Shown here: piece after piece, positions 1-6,692 of the stretch
How positions within the stretch are numbered: position 1 is the stretch's first letter
How the letters are laid out: every line of letters begins with the position of its first letter
NCBI RefSeq assembly: GCF_010993985.1
Contig: NZ_WINH01000028.1
Location: forward strand, 1 to 46,937
Source: Paraferrimonas sp. SM1919
Lineage (GTDB): Bacteria > Pseudomonadota > Gammaproteobacteria > Enterobacterales > Shewanellaceae
Direction: 5' to 3'
DNA: 46,937 nt
Notes under the pieces: model-generated
Database searches by the model: none
The model's input: the letters and a program-made list of their open reading frames with translations, nothing else
Told to the model about the DNA's origin: nothing
Position numbers and translations under genes: made by a program

Positions 1-68
1 TAATAGAGGCTGAAATCTAATTAGTGTTGGAGAAGAAAGAGATCTTTTTATTGACAAGGGGAGTCATA

Positions 69-196
69 CCAACGCCCGCATAAGGGGCAGTAAAACGTAG
101 CGGCGATTGGTTTAAACTTGGGCGAAGCACCAAAACTAATCGCCGCGTAGTTTTGATGTCCCAGCGAGCCTGCGAGCGCCTTGATGCGCTTGTTAG
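69..196 (-). other. attC recombination site (VCR-like) of cassette 1
   Basis: Read on the minus strand, the site opens with TAACAAGCGCATCAAGG, which includes the stop codon of the cassette gene. It closes with CCCCTTATGCGGGCGTTGG. The outer arms pair (GCAT with ATGC, AAGG with CCTT) and leave one unpaired C, the extrahelical base typical of attC. The closing arm is nearly the same as that of the Vibrio cholerae repeat (VCR). The centre is a long imperfect palindrome built on CGGCGATT/AATCGCCG (about 85-160). R-box, L-box and gene-overlap geometry all fit an integron cassette site that an IntI integrase would recombine as folded single strand. Confidence 0.85.
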
Positions 197-543
197 TTGC
201 CTTTCCTTGCCAACTCCAAAAACCTTGCTTTAGCAGCTTTGCTGTTTTTATAGCCTACATATTTGTAGCTTCCTATCAGGGCCTTTATGTTATTAAAGCT
301 TTCTGAAGTTACTTTATCTTCAAATATCAGTGAGATTAAACCACCCGGCTCCATAACTATTTCAAAAGGCAACTCCCAGAAAGTGCCTTTGACCTCTAGC
401 TCATCAGTCCACATTATGTAATGAAATGAGCTGAATTCAACACCGTCAATACTTTCGATATAAGCCATCAAATCCAATACAGACGGTTTCAAAATCCAAC
501 TCCACCAATTTTTTGGCTCTTCACTGATGACTAAATATTTCAA
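193..543 (-). CDS. Integron cassette protein, unknown function
   Basis: A 116-residue protein if the TTG at 543-541 is used. That TTG has GGGAG five bases upstream; the upstream in-frame TTG at 555 lies only six bases from the attC junction and has no ribosome-binding site. The sequence is rich in aromatic residues (WWSW, FHYIMW, FWELPF), mixed alpha/beta in look, with no signal peptide or membrane segment. It ends with a basic tail (KNSKAAKARFLELARKGN). I do not recognise a family. The stop codon is part of the following attC, and the gene begins almost directly after the previous attC, so this is a complete cassette. Its aromatic, acidic character would suit an immunity or stress protein, but that is a guess. 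Confidence 0.75.
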   Translation of the reverse strand: MKYLVISEEPKNWWSWILKPSVLDLMAYIESIDGVEFSSFHYIMWTDELEVKGTFWELPFEIVMEPGGLISLIFEDKVTSESFNNIKALIGSYKYVGYKNSKAAKARFLELARKGN

Positions 544-561
544 GACTGCTCCCAAAGGCTA

Positions 562-656
562 CTAACGCCTCAAACACCGGATTGGTGAAGATGGCGATTT
601 TTTTGGAACAAAAAAAGTGACAGCTTTAACAAGTCCGAGTGATTTGACTTGTTATA
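562..656 (-). other. attC recombination site of cassette 2
   Basis: On the minus strand this runs from the stop codon of the 652-948 gene (TAACAAGTC) to GAGGCGTTAG. The arms TCAAA-T-CAC and GTGTTTGA pair with a single bulged T, the extrahelical base, and TAAC pairs with GTTA at the crossover end. It is about 95 bases long. Its central part is unlike that of the first site (A/T runs around 605-620), as expected because attC centres are not conserved in sequence. Recombination would occur in the GTTAG box near 562-566. Confidence 0.7.
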
Positions 657-948
657 ACTGAACCAACGCACCATTACTTGTTACCTTAAATTCTATATTT
701 TCTTTGAAATCAATCACCTTTGCTGGAAGGTTACCGTCACAATCAGGCTCCAATCCCGCTAATGTGGAAGAGATATAATAATTAAGATCTTCTTTCTTAA
801 AGAAGGTTTTTGCTACTAATTTTTGCTCCCCTGAATCATGTCGAATTACCGCCAAGTGAGAAGCAGAGTGGCGCTTGAACCCGGGAGGAACATAAACGCC
901 TCCATGCTCACAATACTCTTGAATTAATTTCGAGTACTTTCCTTTCAT
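652..948 (-). CDS. Integron cassette protein, unknown function
   Basis: A 98-residue basic protein starting at ATG 948 with a weak GGGTGAG ribosome-binding site. It begins MKGKYSKLIQEYCEHGG and carries the hydrophilic motif VYVPPGFKRHSASHLAV near residues 18-34. No membrane segment or signal peptide is seen. I do not recognise a domain. Its stop codon forms the first bases of the attC at 562-656, so gene and attC together form one cassette oriented like its neighbour. The C-terminus (NGALVQL) is intact. Confidence 0.7.
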   Translation of the reverse strand: MKGKYSKLIQEYCEHGGVYVPPGFKRHSASHLAVIRHDSGEQKLVAKTFFKKEDLNYYISSTLAGLEPDCDGNLPAKVIDFKENIEFKVTSNGALVQL

Positions 949-960
949 TGCTCACCCAAA

Positions 961-1047
961 GTTATAACAGCTTATTAAGCGGAAGCTCGATAATCTTCCG
1001 CGCAAAATTTAACTTACAAATAATATGTCATTTTAAGCTGTTGAAAT
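961..1047 (-). repeat. Candidate degenerate attC or array-edge site
   Basis: A 9-bp inverted repeat, AACAGCTTA (966-974) and TAAGCTGTT (1034-1042), brackets an inner GCGGAAG/CTTCCGC hairpin. On the minus strand it ends in CTGTTATAAC directly before the first cassette gene, where an upstream attC or attI would end. Size and position fit an attC, but the arms pair without the usual spacer and extrahelical base, and no gene ends in its left arm. It may be a decayed site or a chance hairpin. Confidence 0.35.
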
Positions 1048-1190
1048 AAAGTACAAATTTCTCACCAAGATAAGAAAAACTGAAAATCATGCTCGGCAAA
1101 AACGAGACCGTGGATGTAGGGTTTCCCTACATCCCTTGGCTACTTTGAAGTTAATCAATAACTTAGTTAATTTTTGGAAGATTATCGAGC
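985..1190. repeat. 15-bp inverted repeat pair
   Basis: GCTCGATAATCTTCC at 985-999 is the exact reverse complement of GGAAGATTATCGAGC at 1176-1190. The two copies are 176 bases apart and flank AT-rich sequence holding the 1112-1134 hairpin. No reading frame lies between them and no obvious target duplication was seen. They could be ends of a small decayed element. Confidence 0.5.
1112..1134. repeat. Perfect 10-bp stem-loop
   Basis: GGATGTAGGG, loop TTT, CCCTACATCC. It is preceded by a smaller CTCG/CGAG hairpin at about 1092-1106. There is no T-run, so it is not a standard terminator. The phrase CCGTGGATGTA that leads into it recurs at about 1702-1712, at the far end of the hairpin-rich region, which suggests a related repeat family. 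Confidence 0.5.
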
Positions 1191-1401
1191 CTTCAAAAAG
1201 CCAATTTTGGCTCTGTTTGTCACCCATTAATCAGGACAACAGTTATACCTGTATAAATACTTAGTGGTTTTTAACCAATGATGGACTGAGTTTAAACTCA
1301 TTTTAGGGCAAAAATGATTTAGATGTATCGGGTTTGATGAGGTACCGCTACTCAAACTCCCCTCTGACTTTGCGAAGAATTTGATTGAGGAATAGCTGTA
1401 A

Positions 1402-1715
1402 TAGACAGGATGTCTAGTGAGGTCTGTTCGAGGCAGGACGCCGAATAATTTGTCTGGAACAAATTTTAACAGCTTTAGCTGGCCCGAAGGGTGGAGGACA
1501 GGATGTCCGGAATAATCCGCCGCCTGCGTAATGACGATTGAAAATTAAGAGGAAGCAGATTGCGGGGGCAGGAGGGGAGTCCACAAAATTGTCTGGAACA
1601 ATTTTGAACCTCTTTAGCGGGCCCGGCGGGTGGAAGGCAGGATGCCTGGAATATTGGGGAAAACTGGTTTTCCCTTCTGGGTGCTGTCGGCACCCCGACA
1701 AGTCCGTGGATGTAC
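1402..1715. repeat. Structured repeat cluster with covarying stems
   Basis: Two diverged copies of a roughly 62-base unit start at 1447 and 1584. Each has a first stem with loop CTGGA (AATTTGT/ACAAATT in copy A, CAAAATTGT/ACAATTTTG in copy B), a shared middle CTTTAGC..GGCCCG..GGGTGGA, and a second stem with loop GGA (GGACA/TGTCC in A at 1496-1508, AGGCA/TGCCT in B at 1635-1647). Stem bases differ between copies but stay paired, while loops are identical. A third GGA-loop stem (TAGACA/TGTCTA) is at 1402-1416. Further hairpins lie at 1657-1674 and 1679-1695. The pattern suggests a dispersed REP-like element or structured RNA. Confidence 0.6.
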
Positions 1716-1863
1716 TAGAACAGTCAAGCGTAACTTAAAAATAATCAAATCTCAGCATCGCTGACTCCCAACTTGAACAGCCAAGCGCAGCTTAATATTA
1801 CAAAACCATCTGCGAATTGATTATCACGATAGTTGAAACTGAGCGACTAAAAATAACAGGCAT

Positions 1864-1893
1864 AAAAAAACCGAGCTATAACAAGCTCGGTTT
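1864..1893 (-). terminator. Intrinsic terminator of dnaX-ybaB
   Basis: On the minus strand: AAACCGAGCT, short loop, AGCTCGGTTTTTTT, 18 bases after the ybaB stop. The transcript therefore ends after ybaB rather than running on into recR. Confidence 0.85.
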
Positions 1894-1910
1894 CAACAAT
1901 CTGTGAAAGA

Positions 1911-2240
1911 TTAGAAAGGCATTTTCATACCCGGTGGCATCTGCATCCCGCCTGTCACTGCCGCCATCTTCTCTTTCTGAGTCTCTTCTACACGACGGGC
2001 CGCATCATTAATTGCTGCTGCAATTAAATCTTCTAGCATGTCTTTGTCGTCTTCCATTAGTGACTCGTCAATTTCAACGCGACGAACGTTGTGGCTGCCG
2101 TTCATGGTGATTTTCACCATGCCTGCACCTGCTTCGCCGGTGACTTCAAGCTTTTGAATTTCTTCTTGAGCTTTTTGCATTTTTTCTTGCATTTGTTGGG
2201 CTTGCTTCATTAGCTGGCCCATGCCGCCTTTTCCAAACAT
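1911..2240 (-). CDS. ybaB: YbaB/EbfC nucleoid-associated protein
   Basis: A 109-residue small DNA-binding protein of the YbaB/EbfC family, which forms dimers and binds DNA with little sequence specificity. Visible features are the family start MFGKGGMGQLMKQAQQMQEKMQKAQEE (a charged alpha-helix), the VTGEAGAGMVKITMNGSHNVRRVEID strand region and the Met/Pro-rich tail (GGMQMPPGMKMPF). Full length for the family. It lies 49 bases downstream of dnaX on the same strand, the usual operon order. recR, which normally follows, is not here; a terminator and the repeat region follow instead. Confidence 0.97.
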   Translation of the reverse strand: MFGKGGMGQLMKQAQQMQEKMQKAQEEIQKLEVTGEAGAGMVKITMNGSHNVRRVEIDESLMEDDKDMLEDLIAAAINDAARRVEETQKEKMAAVTGGMQMPPGMKMPF

Positions 2241-2289
2241 GTTACTATCTCTTCGATTTAGGCAAATTTATAGCTGCCATATTACTTAT

Positions 2290-4350
2290 TTATATACGAT
2301 TATCAATCAACTCTTGGGGAAATTGTACCGTATCATCGTCTATTTGCGCATTAAAGCGCTGCATTAACCAATTTACATTAGGATCTTGCAGTAAATTTTG
2401 CTTCGCGTCTTCGGTAAGCTCGGCTTTAAACCTGTGTCTGACCTCGAGTGGCGTTTCTCGCTCTGGAACATCTTCAACGATTACCTCTAAGGAGATAGGC
2501 TTGGCCATACCTTGATTCAAGGCGTCTTGCAAAGCTTGTTGGCTTTTCTTGTTATTTAAATGCCCCTGAGTATTTTTCAATCTTAGGGTTAACACATCAC
2601 CTTGTTCATCAGCAATTGAATTAATCGCCAGTTGTCTTACTCGACCACCAATTGACAGACTCCCCATGCGTTTGTACCAACCTAGGTCACGACTATCACC
2701 AGTGACTACTGTGCTTACTGGAGCAATCGCACTTTGATGTGCCGCTGGCACTTGTTGTGGTGACTGTTGCGGTAATGACGATTCCTTATTTACAGGCGAC
2801 TGTTGCACCTGCTCAGCCCCCTGTTTAGGCTTTTTTACGGCGTCGTCCTCACCTTTAGTATCTTGTTTGAGCTGTTCTGCATTAGCAATGGCTGCCATTA
2901 GCAGTGGATCGAGGATGTCCTCCTCGGTGGCTGCTGGCTGTTGCTCTGGCGCTATTTGAGGCGATGTTTGCGCTTGAACTGGCTCAGTGGCCGCCACTGT
3001 AGTGGTTTGAGCCGATTCAGCCTGTTGCAGGAGCGGTTGTTCAACAACGGCTTGCCCATCTATTTCAGGCTGAGATTGTGGTTCTACAGGCATTAAAGCT
3101 TGCTGGCTTTGTGCTTGCTCTGCAAAAGGGGCTTCAGTCTTAGGCGCTTGCGTCAAAGTGGCAGTCTCAGGGCTAGCCTCAAGCGATGCCGCTTGAGGCT
3201 GTGCTGAGACAACCGCCGCTGCGGCTAAATCAATACTTTGACGTTCAGTTACTTGCACATTAACCGGCTTTTGTGGCACAAAGGCAGCAGCACGGATCAG
3301 TGTCATCAACAAGCCACTGTTCGGACTTGGCGCATACGCCAGTTCTTTGCGGCCTTCTAATAAAATTTGGTAGTACAGCTGAATTTGTTCTGGTGATAAT
3401 TGGCTGGCTATGGCTTGTACTGTCTTAGGTTGGCTGCTTAGGTGTATGGCTTCGGCCACAAATTGCACCAAACTGGCTTCATGCAGGCACTCTAAAAGAT
3501 TCACTAACACTTGATCAGCACTGGTACCAATGCTTAAAACATGCTCAACCAGCTGCTGAATTTGAGCGATCTCACCATTGACCACATGACTGAGCATGGC
3601 TTCCACATATTTATCATCTAGTACGCCTAGCATCAACCGCACTTGTTCCAATGTTAATTGGCCTGCACCGTGTGCTAAGGCTTGATCGGTCAAGCTTAAA
3701 CCATCTCGCATACTGCCATTGGCTGCTTTGGCGATCAGCTGCAGTGCTTGGTCGTCGTAATGGGTTTGTTCTTGCTGACAAATGGTGGCAATTTGTTGGC
3801 TGATTTGTTCTTCAGTGAGGCTTTGCAAGGTAAATTGCAAACAGCGTGACAACACGGTAATTGGTAGTTTTTGCGGATCGGTCGTCGCTAATAAAAATTT
3901 AACGTGCTCAGGTGGCTCTTCTAAGGTTTTTAACAAAGCGTTAAAACTACTTTTAGACAGCATATGAACTTCGTCAATTAAATAGACCTTATAGCGGCCC
4001 CTAGTAGGTCGATATTGAACGTTTTCTAGAATTTCGCGGGTGTCATCAACTTTAGTTCGTGATGCGGCATCCACTTCTATCAAGTCGATGAATCGGCCTT
4101 CTGCGATTTCTTGGCAGCTTCCGCATTGACCACAAGGATTGGCTGTCACCCCGGTTTCACAGTTTAAGCCTTTGGCAAACAAACGTGCTAAAGTGGTTTT
4201 CCCTACCCCGCGGGTACCAGTAAACAAATAGGCATGATGCAATCTTTGTTGTTCTAACGCATTAGTTAGCGCTTGTAAAACGTGGGCTTGCCCCACTACA
4301 TGCTCAAATTTAGCAGGACGCCATTTACGGGCCAATACCTGATAGGACAT
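2290..4350 (-). CDS. dnaX: DNA polymerase III subunit tau (and gamma by frameshift)
   Basis: A 686-residue clamp-loader ATPase of the replicative polymerase. Walker A is GTRGVGKT at residues 45-52. Zinc ligands are C64, C73, C76 and C79, at the same numbers as in E. coli. The DEVH box and LSRC sensor 1 are present. After about residue 370 comes a long Gln/Ala/Pro-rich linker, then the C-terminal tau domains that bind DnaB and the polymerase alpha subunit (GWYKRMGSLSIGGRVRQLA onward). Start at ATG 4350 with AGGA upstream. A slippery A AAA AAG lies in frame at codons 505-507, and the -1 frame stops one codon later, so a 508-residue gamma form is predicted. Confidence 0.97.
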   Translation of the reverse strand: MSYQVLARKWRPAKFEHVVGQAHVLQALTNALEQQRLHHAYLFTGTRGVGKTTLARLFAKGLNCETGVTANPCGQCGSCQEIAEGRFIDLIEVDAASRTKVDDTREILENVQYRPTRGRYKVYLIDEVHMLSKSSFNALLKTLEEPPEHVKFLLATTDPQKLPITVLSRCLQFTLQSLTEEQISQQIATICQQEQTHYDDQALQLIAKAANGSMRDGLSLTDQALAHGAGQLTLEQVRLMLGVLDDKYVEAMLSHVVNGEIAQIQQLVEHVLSIGTSADQVLVNLLECLHEASLVQFVAEAIHLSSQPKTVQAIASQLSPEQIQLYYQILLEGRKELAYAPSPNSGLLMTLIRAAAFVPQKPVNVQVTERQSIDLAAAAVVSAQPQAASLEASPETATLTQAPKTEAPFAEQAQSQQALMPVEPQSQPEIDGQAVVEQPLLQQAESAQTTTVAATEPVQAQTSPQIAPEQQPAATEEDILDPLLMAAIANAEQLKQDTKGEDDAVKKPKQGAEQVQQSPVNKESSLPQQSPQQVPAAHQSAIAPVSTVVTGDSRDLGWYKRMGSLSIGGRVRQLAINSIADEQGDVLTLRLKNTQGHLNNKKSQQALQDALNQGMAKPISLEVIVEDVPERETPLEVRHRFKAELTEDAKQNLLQDPNVNWLMQRFNAQIDDDTVQFPQELIDNRI
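2794..2854 (-). promoter_or_regulatory. Programmed -1 frameshift signal for DnaX gamma
   Basis: On the minus strand, the heptamer A AAA AAG (2836-2830) sits in the tau frame as GTA AAA AAG. Slipping back one base gives GCC then TAA, ending gamma at 508 residues. A Shine-Dalgarno-like AGGTGAGGA (2854-2846) lies nine bases upstream. A stem AGGGGGCTG/CAGTCGCCT (2822-2814 with 2802-2794, one mismatch, 11-base loop) begins seven bases downstream. This is the three-part arrangement known from E. coli dnaX: internal SD, slippery heptamer, hairpin. Confidence 0.85.
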
Positions 4351-4685
4351 TAATATTCCTGATCCTTCAAATTAGTCAATGACCCATGCTATCACAGATA
4401 AAAAAAGAGCCCAATACTAGGCTTTGTTTATCTTTCATGTTGACTTTATATGTGCTTTAAAGGACAAGCAATGGAAGCATAGTGATTCTAACTAAATAGC
4501 AGTGACGGGCCAAATGACCCTTTTAACGCCTGCTCAGAACAAAGTTTGTTAGCCATTTCACTGCATTGCTACTTAAGGCTTAGGGATAACCCAAAAGCCA
4601 TCGCACTGCTTTGTATATAAAGCCAACAAACTCGTTTCATGACAACGGCAAAGACAACCCGACTTTGGCTGTCATTTGCACAGAA
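4351..4685. other. Intergenic region between apt and dnaX
   Basis: 335 bases with no reading frame worth calling. It must hold the dnaX promoter and ribosome-binding site (AGGA before ATG 4350). A weak terminator-like hairpin at 4399-4424 is listed separately. No known riboswitch or RNA gene was recognised. Confidence 0.5.
4399..4424 (-). terminator. Possible terminator between apt and dnaX
   Basis: On the minus strand: AGCC, 8-base loop, GGCT, then a T-rich run (CTTTTTTT). The stem is short. If active it would separate apt from dnaX, leaving dnaX with its own promoter downstream or partial read-through. Confidence 0.4.
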
Positions 4686-5228
4686 TTAATCCCCTTCGAA
4701 TTCACACAGGGAATAAACATCCAGGCCTAAACCTTTGAGTTTACTTTCACCACCGATATCTGGGAGGTTGATCACAAACGCTGCGTGCTCGACTTCTCCG
4801 CCTAATTGACGAATAAGCGCCACTGTCGCTTCAATTGTGCCACCTGTGGCTAATAGATCGTCAACCACTAAGACCTTATCCCCATCACTAATGGCATCGG
4901 TATGAATTTCTAAGGTGTCATGACCATATTCAAGCTCGTAGGTTTGACCAATTACTTGCCGAGGTAATTTGCCTGGCTTGCGCACCGGAATAAAACCTAC
5001 ATTAAGGGCTAGAGCTAATGGCGCACCAAATAAGAAGCCGCGAGCCTCTGTGCCAACAATTTTAGTAATGCCAAGGTTTTTGTAACGCTCAGTAAATAAT
5101 TCGATAGTGGCTTGATAGGCCGCTGGTACTTCCATTAATGAAGTCACATCCCTAAACATGATCCCTTCTTTAGGGTAGTTTGGAATGGTTTTAATGCTTT
5201 GTTTGATTAAGTCCTGCTTAGCAGTCAT
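4686..5228 (-). CDS. apt: Adenine phosphoribosyltransferase
   Basis: A 180-residue cytoplasmic purine-salvage enzyme that joins adenine to PRPP to give AMP and pyrophosphate. The PRPP-binding motif VLVVDDLLATGGT is at residues 119-131. The family signatures GTEARGFLFGAPLA (59-72) and RKPGKLP (83-89) are intact, and length matches E. coli Apt. It lies upstream of dnaX in the conserved ybaN-apt-dnaX-ybaB order, although 335 bases separate it from dnaX here. Confidence 0.97.
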   Translation of the reverse strand: MTAKQDLIKQSIKTIPNYPKEGIMFRDVTSLMEVPAAYQATIELFTERYKNLGITKIVGTEARGFLFGAPLALALNVGFIPVRKPGKLPRQVIGQTYELEYGHDTLEIHTDAISDGDKVLVVDDLLATGGTIEATVALIRQLGGEVEHAAFVINLPDIGGESKLKGLGLDVYSLCEFEGD

Positions 5229-5307
5229 TGTTCAAATCCTAAAGATAAAATTACCGCGAAAGGATATAGGCATCGATTACGACTTGCAAATAAAAATCCG
5301 ACAGCAT

Positions 5308-5667
5308 TTACCTAATAAGAGGTAATCGGGCAATAAAAGTGATCAATACTACCGCCATCAATAGCAGCATCACTTTTAATACTCCATAGTTAACCAAATA
5401 AATACTGAGCGCAAAACTGAACACTATGGTAATGCTGGCTTTAATTTTTGCCTTTAAGCGCATCCCCCGATGCCGATGCCAATCATCAATGCTTTGTTTG
5501 AACCAAGGATGATTCACTAAATAGTCATGCATCCGGCGGTCACTTTTGGCGAAACAATAGACACTTAATAAAATAAAAGGAACGGTCGGCAATAAAGGCA
5601 AAAAAGCCCCAATAAACCCTAATAATAAGCTGACAATGCCAACACTTTTATAAAAATACTTAAACAT
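5308..5667 (-). CDS. ybaN: DUF454 inner-membrane protein YbaN
   Basis: Small membrane protein of unknown function, about 119 residues from ATG 5667. The upstream in-frame GTG at 5682 falls inside a terminator hairpin and is unlikely to be the start. It has an N-terminal hydrophobic hairpin (SVGIVSLLLGFIGAFLPLLPTVPFILL) and one or two C-terminal membrane segments (ITIVFSFALSIYLV, VMLLLMAVVLITFIARL). The DUF454 signature LPTVPFILLSVYCFAKSDRRMHDYL is clear. Placement next to apt is as in E. coli. Confidence 0.9.
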   Translation of the reverse strand: MFKYFYKSVGIVSLLLGFIGAFLPLLPTVPFILLSVYCFAKSDRRMHDYLVNHPWFKQSIDDWHRHRGMRLKAKIKASITIVFSFALSIYLVNYGVLKVMLLLMAVVLITFIARLPLIR

Positions 5668-5671
5668 AAAC

Positions 5672-5692
5672 AAATAAAGCACCGATAGGTGC
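5672..5692 (-). terminator. Weak terminator after the 44-residue membrane peptide gene
   Basis: GCACC, loop, GGTGC on the minus strand followed by TTTATTTG. It lies between the small membrane gene and ybaN and separates the hvf operon from the apt region. Confidence 0.55.
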
Positions 5693-5718
5693 CTTATTAT
5701 TACTCGCTGAAATTTTAT

Positions 5719-5853
5719 TTACCAGCCTACAGACAGAATACCCGCATGCTTTAACAGCGTAAGGGTTGCAGGAGCGGTAGGGATAAGTAATGCAAGGATA
5801 AAACCTAGGAAGTAGTAAATGTTATATGGTTCTTTAAACTGCTCAGAAGACAT
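5719..5853 (-). CDS. Small single-pass membrane peptide, 44 aa
   Basis: Starting at ATG 5853 with GAGG six bases upstream, this encodes MSSEQFKEPYNIYYFLGFIL and onward, with one hydrophobic segment (about residues 13-33) and a C-terminal LLKHAGILSVGW. The longer open frame upstream (to 5925) has no ribosome-binding site. I do not recognise the family. It lies 110 bases downstream of hvfC on the same strand and is followed by a terminator-like hairpin, so it may be the last gene of the hvf transcript. Some related clusters carry a DoxX membrane protein; this one is far too small to be DoxX. Confidence 0.55.
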   Translation of the reverse strand: MSSEQFKEPYNIYYFLGFILALLIPTAPATLTLLKHAGILSVGW

Positions 5854-5963
5854 ATTTAACCTCAAAGTACAAAAAGTTTGATTTAGTTCGAATAATTTGA
5901 GGCATTGTAGTGGTATAAGCGACAAATGAAAACCTTAATTTTCATTGACTTTATTAGCTTTTT

Positions 5964-6692
5964 TTAAGCAGCGCGAATAATCCCACGCTGAGCTAACATA
6001 TTGATATTGTTTTTCAACAAGTTAACTAAATCACTCTGATTTGTTTGTGGCCATGAACTGAGTAAAATATCGTATAGTTCAGCGTATTTTATGCCTACTT
6101 TTTGAACAATTTGGTTACATATTACCGCAACTACAGGACTAAGCTGCAGAAACTGCACTCTATCTTGACTATCTCGATAAACTAACAGAAAAGTATCTTG
6201 TGCTTCTGGCGCTGGGTTTTGAGGACTAATTTGATGAACTGGCCACGGATATTGTAATAGTTGCGCCCCTTGGTACCACTGCATGTGGCTATCATTATTG
6301 AGCTCTGTCAGCAGCTCAGGTTCTTCACAATCTAAAGTGTCTAAATACAGCTCTAACCACTCGTAATGGGCTAAATGCAGACTGTATTGAGGCAACTGCC
6401 ACTGTTGTAAATCCAGGGTCTGCAAGTATTCTAAAAAGTGTTCACTAATATTAACAAAATAAGGACTGGCGCAAGGGTGATGAATAAAAAATTCTCGAAC
6501 TAAAGATTGCCACACTTTAGGGTCAACTAATGATTTTAAAACAGGGAAAGCCTGAGCAACAAAACCATTAATATTATTAAAAAAGAGCTCTTGATAGATC
6601 TCTAAGCGCCGAGTTTCTATTGCAAACGGCATGGTATCAGCAGCTTTTTTAAGCGCTTGAGTAAAATGATGTTGGGTGCTGAATAAGTCCAT
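5964..6692 (-). CDS. hvfC: HvfC/BufC-type RiPP maturation partner (DUF2063)
   Basis: A 242-residue protein with the DUF2063 N-terminal helical domain (RRLEIYQELFFNNINGFVAQAFPVLKSLV, FFIHHPCASPYFVNISEHFLEYLQ) and a C-terminal domain resembling a small winged or peptide-binding fold (VAVICNQIVQKVGIKYAELYDILLS). In the family it partners the MNIO enzyme and presents the precursor peptide. The start ATG overlaps the hvfB stop by one base, so translation is coupled. Usual family length. The DUF692-DUF2063 pairing makes the assignment firm; substrate identity is inferred from the adjacent precursor gene. Confidence 0.9.
   Translation of the reverse strand: MDLFSTQHHFTQALKKAADTMPFAIETRRLEIYQELFFNNINGFVAQAFPVLKSLVDPKVWQSLVREFFIHHPCASPYFVNISEHFLEYLQTLDLQQWQLPQYSLHLAHYEWLELYLDTLDCEEPELLTELNNDSHMQWYQGAQLLQYPWPVHQISPQNPAPEAQDTFLLVYRDSQDRVQFLQLSPVVAVICNQIVQKVGIKYAELYDILLSSWPQTNQSDLVNLLKNNINMLAQRGIIRAA

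Larger units (their letters stand above)
949..1910. other. Gene-free, hairpin-rich intergenic region
   Basis: About 960 bases between the cassette array and ybaB with no credible gene. The short open frames at 1414-1738 follow hairpin repeats on both strands and have no start signals or protein-like composition. An integrase gene and attI would be expected on this side of the array, but no integrase reading frame or recognisable fragment is present. The region holds an attC-like inverted repeat (961-1047), a 15-base inverted repeat pair (985-999 and 1176-1190), a perfect 10-bp hairpin (1112-1134), a structured repeat in two copies (1447-1508, 1584-1647), several further short hairpins, and the ybaB terminator. 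Confidence 0.7.

Noticed and set aside
1..68. Start of a further cassette gene after the first attC
   Set aside because: The ATG at 66 opens a frame of only 16 codons within the window; no gene can be supported.
1247..1262. LexA-box-like CTGTATAAATACTTAG that might mark an integrase promoter
   Set aside because: The right half is not CAG and no integrase gene follows, so a chance match is more likely.
1414..1738. Short open reading frames on both strands in the hairpin-rich region
   Set aside because: They run through repeats and hairpins on both strands, have odd composition and no ribosome-binding sites.
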